64,000 nt of DNA from Acanthopleura granulata (taxonomy: Eukaryota; Mollusca; Polyplacophora; Chitonida; Chitonidae): assembly GCA_016165875.1 (NCBI GenBank), contig JABBOT010000002.1, positions 15,455,125 through 15,519,124 on the forward strand, written 5' to 3'. Numbering within the stretch: position 1 is the stretch's first letter; each line of letters opens with the position of its first letter. The notes below the pieces were generated by a model. It saw only the letters and a list, made by a program, of their open reading frames with translations, searched no databases and had not been told where the DNA came from. Both the position numbers and the translations under genes were made by a program. Shown here one piece after another: positions 1 to 12,400 of this stretch.

Positions 1-301
1 CAACTAGTGAGCTGTAGGAGTTGAAAGACAAGCATCTCAACTGCTTGACCACATCTGTATAAATATTTCATAACACATTTCTGAGTGCTGATCTCTTCAA
101 GCACTTCATTTCATTTTGCTAAGTCTTAGAGTCATTGAATATTTAGTGGAATGAATTACAAGTGCATGTCTCATTGACCTGGGTTGTGTGATTTTGTATG
201 GGCTTATCCACCTATCTTTGTGTGAGCAATATGTTTTGTACATCCTCATGTTGGTACAAGCATTTCGCATACGTTTTTATGATATAATTTGTCTTCCTTA
301 G

Positions 302-488
302 AACCAAACAAGGATGTCTTGTTCAAATGTGAGTTATCAGGAGTTTGGAGAAAACCAGATGAACTTCACATACAATGTCACAGAGCTGTTTCCATACATT
401 CAGTATAGAGTAGAAATGTATCTGAAATCTGAAAATGTATCAGAGGAGTCTGATCCTGCAACTCTGAACATCACAACCAATCCTGAAG
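302..488 (+). CDS. RPTP exon: C-terminal half of an FN3 repeat (first exon in window)
   Basis: The acceptor is ...cttccttag and the donor is gaag|gtaagat. The reading frame enters in phase 0 and leaves in phase 1. The peptide contains [19 protein letters not shown], the usual L-x-P-x-x-x-Y-x-V-x-x strand pattern of the second half of an FN3 fold, followed by a threonine-rich linker with N-glycosylation sequons (NVS, NVT, NIT). The first half of this repeat must sit upstream of base 1. Confidence 0.85.
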
Positions 489-3400
489 GTAAGATAACTC
501 ATGGATAAACTAGCCTCATATCAACAGACCTGATCAGCCAGAGTTTAACTCATTGATACACTGTTATGAAGTTATTAGAAGGAAGATGAAGAGATTTTCT
601 TTTGGTCGCAAAACTTTCTAGTTCTCAACTTAGTCTGCATGTAGCTGTTAACACTTTGACATTTCTACATGCCTTTTGACTTCCATGTAAAAGCCTACTG
701 TGTGCAGCTGTTGTTATCTCCCTATCTCTCTCACAGTCTTGAGGTGGTTATTTAAATATACATGGAGCATGAAAGGTTCAGGAGTACATGTACTAAAGTT
801 TTGCTCCTGTTTTTTTGTTTTTCTTCTCGTCATAACCGATATCTTTTTCCTGTACATGATCTGTTGTCGTTCTCCTAACTGACATAAGATTACATAAAAT
901 CATCCACAAATCAAGACAGTTAATATTAATGCATATTTTGAGAAAAATTTCAAAGCAAATTTTTAGCCTACAATAACCAAAAACCAGATACAAATAATTC
1001 TTGAGGCATTTACATGTGTAAGGAAAAAGACACCATTCTTGTTTCATTTATCTTCTTTGCTTCTAATCTAGGGCATTCTGTTCATGCTGTTCTCTTTGTT
1101 TCCTGTATGCAGTGCCATCTGAAATAAAGGACACAAATGTAACAGTGGAAGGAGCTAAGAATGTGAGTGTGTGTTGGAGTCGGCCAGAACCTTTCCCTGG
1201 TCCTACAAACTACACACTGACTCTTATAGATCAAGGGCAGGATCCACAGAATGACACACAGCGTGTTATCCCTGGTGAGTAATACAATTTGCAAAGTGAT
1301 CACTGCCTTGATTTATACACCACTGTAAAGAGGATGGGTTTGAACTAATACATTTGTGCCTTTCTTATACAGTGCAAGAATTTCATGATTTTGAGGACAA
1401 CTGGTATTTGTATGGAAAGCTTAGTCTGGCCTGTTTAGTTGTGCAGTTTTGATAGCTGATCCGTAGTCATAATATATTGTATTATTTCACCTCAGAGTAC
1501 AGGTGTTTTGTCTTGCTTTTTTCATTAGCTATTGTCTGCATCACATGCTTTGCTCTCTGAAGTAGCCATGTAGATAAACAAAGACATCTACCAATAAGTA
1601 GAAGAGTTCGACTTAACAGTTCACGTTAGCCTATAGGGCTGTTTGTTTTTGTATGGCCTTGTCGTCACTTCATTGTTGTGGCACATTCAGACTCAGCCTG
1701 CAATTGTAAGATCAGAGTTGACAGAGCTATTTTTTTATTGCAATTGTATCCACAATCAACAAAAAATTCATACTGGCTATTGTTGCCACTTTTGGCCATA
1801 TAACATAAGGAACTGTGCATGTGTCAGAGCTTGTGCCAAAAGGGTTTATTACAAACCCCAAAACTGGTCTTCACATTGTCATAAAACACTGAGATGAATT
1901 TACCAAAATTTGTCATGACCATGATCAAGAAAATTCATTATTAATCATAGAAGAAACTCTATGGTTTCCGTTCTGTGTCATTTTTTCTTAAGTAGAGATT
2001 TGTTAGTTTAATTACATCCACAATATGATTTTCTCTAGCAAAGGCATTGTGAACTTTTTTCTCTGAGTATGAGTAGTCAAAAGTAACAGCTTGGGCAGAA
2101 CCATCATCTGTATGTAGCTTGGGGCCAAAAATTATCAGCTGTGTTGTCAACTCTCATCATATTTATAGCGGTGCATGTAATGCATATACAGTGTGTAAAA
2201 GTTTGCATGGCCTTCATCCAGATCTTATAATTCCAAAATATGCTCAGATGAAAGCTATATTAACCTAGATTAAGAAAGAAAATGTGAGTATTAGAAGGTG
2301 TTTTGTACCTTCAAATCTGTATGATTATTTTATGCAAAGTAATGACTGAGTGCATCTTAGTTTGTTTTGGCGAAAACATACATTGAAGCAAGAAACTTTG
2401 TGAACATTATACAGTCTGCTCTGTATCTTTGCTTTTCCTGATATGATAGCTGTGGCAATTTCACAACAAAATAACAGGGATAAATTTAGTGTATGTTTAT
2501 AAATGTCTAGTCTCCTTGTAATCAAACCTGGTGGTAATATCCAGCACACTTTAGTAATGAACCTTTAACAGACCATGATAGTTGAATTGTTGCTTCCTTA
2601 AGTGACAGATTCCCTGTTTAGTCATTAGACATTTACAGTCTAGAAGGATACAGTGGAATAACCTAAAATAATCCCCCAGAAGTGTCCAGTGGTGTTGAAG
2701 TGGTACATAATTCAAGTCATTACTGACAAATGTTGAAGATCTCAATGCCCTACTGTCTACAGATTCATGACAATTATGTCAGTGTTTAAAAAGAATACAT
2801 TTCTGATGCCTGTTGCCAAATAAAATTAATGATGATGTAAATAATAATAACGATGTAAAGAGAAAAACTTTTCAAAAAGACAATTTCTAAAGAAAAATAA
2901 AAGTACACAAAGAGGAATAGTGAAGCGTGTAGGCCACTAAAGCTAATGGACTCCTATAACCACGAGGCACACAAGTTGCGTATTCGCTGCTGTTGTCATT
3001 GTGCATGGGACCTTGTGACAGTAAGCAGTCAACAGTGTTACTTCAGATGCCAGTTGTACAATCTTTGAACTGCATTCCTTCGTTGTAGACCATTTGTCTT
3101 CCAGCAGTGTAAATGTAAGTCTGCATAATCACATGCTGGAAAGTTTGTCAGTGATTTGCTTCAAGTCACTTGTTTAACCTGGAGACCCTTGTTTCCCTTA
3201 TCCCTTAACACTGGCCTCATAGCACTGATATAATTAATTTTAAACTGAATACTGGCTCTCATGGTTTTATTTCAGGCTTTGACAGCCAGTGTACACACTT
3301 CAATTCTTTAGAGGAATTCTGGCCTTACAAAGTTGAAGTCATGGCTTCAACAGAGGTGGGTGATGGCCCATATACAGAAACGATTGAATTCAGAACACAA

Positions 3401-6400
3401 GAAGCAGGTTAGTAAAACAAAACATTGAAAGATGATAGAAAGTGTATACATATATATGCAGTTTTCAGTAATTTCACTCCAGAGTTTCAGGTGCCACATG
3501 TTGGTCTGTGATCTTTCAGAGAAGTTCGACTGTTGTATGTCTGATTCCATACCTGCATGATTCATGAGAACCTGGTGAAAGTGGAGCATTTGCCCCAAAG
3601 TGAACTTGTCTGACAGGCTGGGATAAGAAGATTTGCCAACCAGTATTTTTCCTTTGGACTAGTGCTAAAGATTGAGCCTAATGGGTTTCCATGGTAACTT
3701 TTCATGCCATACATTTTGACTTTAGACTGCTTTTATTGTTGTTTTTATAGCAATTCTGGAGTCAGTGTCATATATGTATGATGGTTGTGATGTAATCCCA
3801 AAAGTTGACCAAGTTTACCTATGTAGTTTAATGTACTGACATTGGTTGTGATGAAATGTAAATTGCAAGCCCCTGTCCAGCATTCAGAATTGGGACAGGG
3901 GACATACAAAAGGCAAGCAGAATAACGAAGAGGCCGTTAGGCTGTGGACGCTTTGAGATTTCTGATGTTTAGCATTCTAAGTTAAATATTCTGGAGTACA
4001 GTGTAAAACACCAATGAAATAAATAAATGAATAAAAATATACAGTGGGTAACTTTGTATGGGTAGCACATGTACATGTACAGTTTTACAGAAATGTGCAT
4101 ATATTGTACAAATCTTTTAGTAATTATTTGCCAGAAATCGCCTTGTTCATGTATTTATAGGAAGATATGTGAAAAAGAAATTTTTCAACCTTTTCACATA
4201 TGAAAGAACAACTTTTAATGCAATTTATGCACCTTATGCACCATTTAAATTTGCTTTGAGAGACAAAAATACATTGGTTGCATGGCCAATACCAACACTT
4301 AATTTATAAAAGTATAATTTTATCATTCTACACAGAATACTGCTCTCAGAATATGCTTGAACAGTACTTTTCCCACGTTCATATCCTCCAGTTTGTCACA
4401 CAGTTATTTATATTTCTGTGAATATTTATTAAGCACCAGGTAAAGTGACCCAGGTGGAGATCAGACGAGTACAGAATAATTATCATCAGCTGAATGTTAC
4501 CTGGAAGGCTCCTCAACTGAGAGACAGAAATGCAAACATCACTAACTTTACCCTGTCCTACAAGGTATGTCACTGTGTATCTTTGCAACATTCATGATTA
4601 AGTGTTTAATGGCTTTTTTGCACTGTCACATTTCTGTTGAACTCACCCTGTGAATGACTTGCAGCATTCTTATGGTGCCAGAGACTTTAGAGTCCAACTT
4701 CTAGTTTTCTGATTATGTCTGCTTTTAGTTAACAGAGTTTGTCCAGCATTTCTTTCTTTGATGTTAGTTTATTTTTCTATTTATTTTATTGCGCTTTACG
4801 TGTATATGTACATGTAACTGTGTATTCTCTGATGTTTCTGATAATGTATAAAGCTATATCACCAGATACCTGACAAACAGTCTTTATCAAATTTTTATTA
4901 TATGTGTCTTTCAGCAGTCAGAAATGTCTGATCATGAGACGGTATTCACCCTGCCATGGTCATCAGCTGAGGAAGTACGTTACACTAAAACAGTGTCGGT
5001 TGAACCTGAGCAGAACTATACTTTTCAGGTGAGTATTTTGAGATAAATGCACATGACTGAAAAGTTGATTTTTGGAAGTTGTCAAAATTTCATAAACCTC
5101 AGGAGTATATTAATTAGAGCTTGTGAAATTGCTAACCAGACATCCCAGAACAAACAGAAATATTTATCATTTATTATTTGCCAGAAATCTAACTTGAGTG
5201 AGCAGTTGGGCATTCAGAAATACCAGCTCAGTGAAACCTGGAATCATGATATTTTACGATCCGTTTAAAACTTCTGATTCAAACAATAAAGATATGTATT
5301 AAGTGATTCGGGAATGACTATAATTGCACCTTTTGCCTGCTTCTCACAGTTCTTCTGCTGTGGGAAAGATGTTATGAGGTTTGTATGAAAGTTCAGATGA
5401 AAATATTTGGTTTTTTCAATCCTATAAAAAATAGAACTGCCAGTTATTCCCCTGTTGTTTCCTATAAGAACTGTCACTCAAATCTTCTTGTCCATTCCTG
5501 GGCCTACAGTGTACAGTGGAATGTCTGTAATCTACAGGTAACAATATTACACCAAACCAAACAAGACTGTCAAGTAAGCATGTTGCCTACTGATTAGTAA
5601 GAGAAAGAAAGTAAATCAGCAGTAAAGCAAAGGTGTATTGAGCTATGTACTTTATGGGAAAGTGCTCACTCTCTACATGTAATAGACAAGTTCGATATAA
5701 CCAGGCATATGATACAGTGCGATTTTGTATGGCATTGACATCACTTCTTTGTTGTATCCCAGTTATAATGTCAAAGTTGACAGAACAGTTATTTTGATTC
5801 AAAGTTTCCTGGACAATTGCAAAAAAAACAATATTGGCTATTGTTGCAATATTTTGCCAAACAAGGTGTTTAAGGCACTATGCATGTAAAGGATCCATAC
5901 AGGTTTTGTGGTCTTAAGGAATATGCCTTATTTAATAGGTTGTGCAAGTGCTTATTTGTCTAACAAGAAGATAATTTAACTTCACAGTGTTGGTACCGCC
6001 TAATGACCCAACGAAAATGACGCATGGGTAGAAAATCCAGGTTTTTTTCTTCCAATCATTAGGCCCTACTCACAGTGTTGCTTAATTTGCTGGTTGTTAG
6101 TCAATGGCTCAGTGTTCATTGACGAGGAGGAATGATTGTAAATGTTGATTATGGCATTTGAATTCAAGTACAGTTTTCAAATTAATTGTCATTCACATGC
6201 AGACTTCGATGGCCCCAAGGCAAGCTGAAAAAAACAGCTCATTCAACAGTCTGCATGGTCGTAATAATTTGTCTCTCTCTCACACAGATATTTGCTTTGA
6301 GCGAATATTTCAGTGGGGCTGTGCTAACGAAAATCCACTATGCTCCAGCAGGAAGTAAGTACTAATGTGGTGTATAAACTTGTCATGGAGAATTTAATAT

Positions 6401-9400
6401 TCTGTGAATACATGTATATCTTTTATATGCAGATGATAGTAATTCAGTCATTGTCATTTGTTTTGATGAGGAACATTTTGGCAGATAACAAACATTTGCA
6501 TAAAGTTCAGTCAGCAACAATTTAACCGACATAGTTGCAGGTATTTCATGATTATTCTCACATACATGTGTACATGTATATGGGTTTTCCTGTGCTAATT
6601 TCTACATGTACAGAGTGATTTTTGTAATACCCAGACTGATTTTGCCTGAAAATTACTGTAATTTCTCTCTATAATGGGGACACCCAGAAGTAAGATTTGA
6701 AGATCACACAGGTCTCCAGGACCGCTCACAGTGGTACTGGCCTGCCAGCAAAGCTTTATACCCTGGCCAACACTATAGCCAAGTCTATCCGGGCAATTTA
6801 TAATCTGTACACAATATGCCAAAACACAGCCCAATGAAAACTGAACACCATGTCGACACAGTGTTGGCACACGATTTCGGACCCGAATAAGGTGTCAAAT
6901 GGGCTCCTGTTTTACTGTAAGCGCAGTAGTTTTCGCCTTCAACCTCGTTAAATTTACTGATACACCTCAATTTAATTGTCCTTGCAGTACACTAACCTTG
7001 GTGCATTTTTCAGCTTTATGAATTCACGTCATATTATAAAGAACGGGGGCCTCCATGGCTCAGTCGGTTAGAGCGCTATTGCAGCACAATGACCCAAAGC
7101 CTCCCACCAATGCGGTCACTATGAGTTTTAGTCCAGCTAATGCTGGCTTCCTTTCCAGCAGTACGTGTGAAGGTCTGCCAGCACCTGCGGATGGTCGTGG
7201 GGTTTCCTCAGGGCTCTGCCCGGTTTCCTCCCACCATAATGCTGGTCGTCGTCATAAAGGTGAAATATTCTTGAGGACGACATAAAACACCATTCTAATA
7301 AATAAATAAATAAATAAACAACAGACCCGCAACAGGGTAATTTAGCTGAAATCCGGGATCAGCAGCTCAAGTTGTTGTTATACATGGTCGCATTTTTTGC
7401 GATAGTAACCCTTGGAGCTTTAGCCAAATTTTGTTCGGCTACAATTCACATAAAAGTGACAAGTTAAAAAGAAACACTTACAAGTAGGTACATGTACTTG
7501 AAGTGAAGGGGGCCCCCATGGCTCAGTCGGTTAGCACGTTAGGGTGGCACAATGACCGAAGCCTCCTACCAATCCTGTGATTTCGAGCCCAGCTCATGCT
7601 GGCTTCCTCTCCGGCCGTACGTGGGAAGGTCTGCCAGCAACCTGTAGATGGTCGTGGGTTTCACCCAGACTCTGCACAGTTTCCTCCCACAGTAATGCTG
7701 GCTGCCTTCGTATAAGTGAAATATTCTTGAGTACGGCATAAAACACCAATCTAATAAATAAATATATTGACGTGAAGATCATTGCTGGCTTCCCCTGTGG
7801 CCGAACGTGGGAAGGTCTGCCAGCAACCTGTGGATAGTAGTGGATTTCCTCTGGACTCTGCCCAGTTTTCTCCCACCATAATGCTGGCAGCCGTCATATA
7901 ACTGAAATATTTTTAAGTACGACAGAAAAACACCAACCCAATGTATAAAAAAACTGAAGTGGAGATCACATGTTGAGTGATAATCCATTGCTATTTAATA
8001 ATTAATCAGTCACTATCAGCACGAAATCTTGCCATTGATTGTTCGTTATATGTGCGTTCTCTGCATGTTATACTCAAAAATTCAAACCCACAACTGTCAT
8101 GTTAAAAAAGAAATACTTCACAACTTCATATGCATTAGCATCTTTTTTATGCATTAGCAGCAAAGTTTCATTTATGAAAAGGTATATCCAAGTCTCAATT
8201 CTATCAAAGCTGCAAAGTCTCGTTGTAAGATATGGTCGAGCCTGTATGTTTACAACAGAATGAACTGACACAGGTGTGAACATTTCCAGCAGCCGCGCGG
8301 TCACATTCATATGCAAATTACCCGTCAAGAAATGATGGGTTGTTGTCCCTCAGTTAACAGACAACTTCATGGAAACCCTGTAAGCCTTTACTATTTTTCT
8401 TGAGGTGTCGCTGGCAATTATAAGAGTGAGTATCTTGTATTGGGAAAGACTAGAATTCTGGGCCTGTGCACATACCTGTGTTTGAAGAGTGTTCTAACAT
8501 ACATCATTAGATGTGGCTGACGTGAGTCAACCAGTTATAACTAAATGAATGTTCTATAACGGCGCTGACTTTCTGTGCTTAGGGCCACCACAACCCTCCG
8601 GCTGCGTGATACGCTGCTCTGACTCCACACCCCACTCAGCTGAACCAGAGAGTAGGAGTTCCTTCAGTGTCACATTCAACACAGACTTCTTCACAAATAA
8701 TGCCAATGGAAAAATCACTGACTATGGCCTTGTTGTTCAAACTATGCAAAACATGGAACCCACAGGTACTGATTGTGAAAGTGCTTTTTACGTGATAATT
8801 TTACATTTAATATTAGACATTTTTAGACTACAATAAGAAAAATGAACCACATTCTATCTGTTGTGATGTTTTTATTCTATTCTTTCCAGTGCAAGATTTA
8901 TGAATATTTACATAGCCTCAATCAAGTACGATTCTGCTGATGTTCCATTCTGAATTGGTGTTATGTTTTAAACAGGAAACAGATTGTTTCTTCAGAATGC
9001 TGGATTCCATTAGTACAATTTGACACTTCAAGTCCAATTATAGTGGAAGGAAACCAGTGCAAAGGTTATTTCATAAAACTTGTAAAAATCAACAAATTTC
9101 ACAATGTGAATGCAGCTTAATAAACACTGTTTGCCCTATTTTTGTGAGACAAATTGAATTGGAGGAGTTGATATAACAAATCGAACTGCAAGCATGGCTT
9201 TACACAAAACTGAATGATGATTTCATTATAGTCACTTCATATATGCTAGAAAATGTAAGCTTTCTAGCGCTGAAAATGAATCAAGTCAGGTTGTCAGTTG
9301 CCATGCATGTATGAATAAACCAGTTCTCTTGAGTGCTTTATTGTTGACTGGTACCTGAATCTACACAGAACTTGATTTCCCTGCCTTTCTCTGCTGTAGT

Positions 9401-12400
9401 CTCCAACTCTGGGGGGGATCTAAAAGCAAGCCATTTTCAAGAAATTGAGAACTGGTACAAAGCCAAGAAAAACAATTTCCAGACTTCTTACAGAGCTACC
9501 CCTTTAGACTGGTCCTATCAGCCAGGTAAGTTGTTTCTTTTATGTATTTTGCAACATTTCACCTCAAAAGTGAAAAAATTGTTGGACTTTTTAATTATGA
9601 AAATTTCAAAAGGATTGATACATTAGAGGAGAATATGGAGAATCCATAAATATTGCTACGCCTGCGTCAAGGGATATGAATGCCTGGTAAGTAACTTCAC
9701 TCGTTAATTGTTTTTTCCGTTGAAGTTCTGCTTTGTGACATGCTATTAAAACAAGTGAATATTTTCTTGACTCCATGTATGGAAAGTGAGCCAGTATATA
9801 ACTTCTGAACAAAGAGCATCAACCTAAATTACGAAATCAAGTACTGATATAGTGCAGCTTGTGGTGCTCATGGTCTATTGTACACATGTGAATGCCCCAT
9901 CTTTCCATGGCTGTAATGACACTAGTAACAAAAAAAAGTTGTAACAATTAACTTTAATTGAACAGGTTCAGCATAACGTATTAAAATGTTGGCCCCACTC
10001 TCTGATTGACAACAGAAAGCATTCTGTGATGCTCTGCTGTTTTATGACTTGTTCTGCCCATACATTTTGACATTATAGTGTTTATTATCATGATTATAAG
10101 AAAGATCCCACGAAGCTTTTACAAAGCTGATTTTGAGATAGTCAAGATTTGAATTGTGAGTTTAATGTTCATTTGTAGGCCTTAGGAGTAGAAATTAGGT
10201 AGGCCTATGAAGTGTGAACAAAATGAGGACAAAGCATTTGTAGTTTCGTCTTTGTATATCATAGACTATGCATTATATTAAACTTAAAAGTTCTAAGTTA
10301 AAAATTTGTTGTGTAGAATATCAGCCTGCGGTCATCTGCAGGTAGACTTTAGCTTGTGTCATTCTTTATGTTTTCACTATACTAGATGTGAGTGGCAGTC
10401 GATCCAAGAGAGAAGCAACTGTCACTAAATTCACTGTTGGGGCAGACACAAACTGTAGTGAAAAAGATGTGAACAGTTACTGTAATGGCCCCCTGAACCC
10501 AGGCATGGAGTACAGGTAGAGTATCACTTAAGTGAACACTCTAGCTAAGTCACATATTTTTATGGGTGTGTTGGTGAGAATCACCAGAGGTTCATTATAG
10601 AGGTCTGAAAAAATGTGGAGAAATTTCCGCAAGTAATTTCACCAAAGTACTCAGTGTCAGTGTGTTTAACGAAATAGACCGTGTGTTATGGTCAGATAGT
10701 AGCTTCCTTTTGTGATATTTTCTTCATTGTTTTGTTAGGATTTGTATGCAATGATTATGCATTGGATAAAACATTTAATTATGTGTAGTGCATCAAAGGG
10801 CATCAAATGCGCTTGCACTGTTTTAAAGATGGTAACGGTAAATGTCATGCACCGGTTCGTAACTTGACAGCCAGTGGTAGTGTATGTAGCGAAAAGATTC
10901 ACATCAATCAGCCTTCAAGCATAAGACATCTCTTTCACTTTTTCTTCCTCATAATGCTGTATCTATCCACTTTATAATAGGGAGTCCTGAGCGGTACGCC
11001 GAGGTATCTTGGTACAAGTTGAGAGGGGTGTGCGGCGTTCTCACTTAAATGTGTGCCAGTTGCTGCAAATAATAAATAATTAATATTAACAGCAAACAGC
11101 ATCATTTCAAAAGCAGGGCCCATGAGAACTTAACAATTAATTAACTGAGGCCTAATGTGGATAGGTTTCAGGGTGAGGGGCATGACAGATATTAATATTT
11201 ACTTTTTCTTGTTTGTTTGCAAAACATGCAAATAACCTGGACAGATGTGTAATATATGAGGGTGAGGCTGTGGGGGCAGGCAGATGAAAGGAGAAATTTA
11301 TAGATTAGGCAGAAATGGACCATTTCCCTATTTCACAAAGCCATTTTGGGCTGAAGTCTAAAACTTCACCCTCTGTACAAGACAAAATATTTGAAGCTGG
11401 ATACTTAGTTCAAATGGTACTTCCACAGTATACATGGCATATAATCACCAGTAAAATCCATTGATCTGATGCATATATTTAAGACCTTCCTCTCTGTGGG
11501 AAGGCCTGCCAGCAACCTGTGGATGCTCATGGGTTTCCCCCGGACTCTGCCGGGTTTCCACCATAATGATGGCCGTCATCATATAAGTGAAATATTCTTG
11601 AGTGTGGCATAAGACACCAATCAAACAAATGAATAAATAAATATATTTAAGAGTATTTGATTTAAATTACAATTTTAGGCTTAAGCCCGAAATCGCTTTC
11701 TGAAACATATCAAGGAATCCAGTGCATGGAATAGCTGTCACGAATGTTCACTCTGGTTATTGACCAAGACTTGGTAGTTGCCCATCTATTGACACCCATG
11801 ACAAGCTGGGTACTTTAGTAATCACATCTACATGTAATTTCACATGTTCCGTCATTGTCAGTGAAAGTCATGAGAATGGGCTGCCTGGCCCTTTGTTGGC
11901 AAAGTGTTCTTTGTAGCAAAAGTCAGTCCAAAACAATGTTGTCTTTGTTCCTCCTCAAAACTTTGACAGAGTGACTGTTTGATCATGCACTGCAGAGCAG
12001 TTGGTTGACATAAAGTGAAGACAAAGGTCTTGTATGAATAGTTGATGAATTTGTCCTTGCAGAGTGAAAGCCTTTTCCTGTACTGCTGGGGGATGCACTG
12101 AGACAAAGTATGTGGGGGGATATAAAACCAAAGGTAGGTCTCCATCCCTTCATTGAATGACATTGTACATGCACGTGAATTGCTTTCTGATATGTTGTCT
12201 GGCCTAAAGACTCCATGACTAATACAGACTTAGATCTTCAAATGAAGTTGAATTCTTGGGACGAATGCTTTTGAAATTTTAGTAGCAAAGTACAATTACT
12301 CAGGACAGTGTCACTTCAGTGGTCATTGTGAGCTCAAGCCCTGTTCATGCTGGCTTCCTCTCCAGTCAGACGTGGGAGTTTCTCTCAGCAGGCTGCAGAC

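Noticed and set aside
6595..6970. A possible fragment of a retrotransposon reading frame on the minus strand
   Set aside because: A 91-codon frame and some CpG content are visible, but no reverse transcriptase, endonuclease or other motif can be recognised.
7055..7120. A possible functional tRNA gene at the head of the SINE
   Set aside because: A and B boxes are tRNA-like, but there is no aminoacyl stem or proper anticodon arm, and the sequence runs straight into a SINE body with an AATA tail. The same holds at 7508 and 29014.
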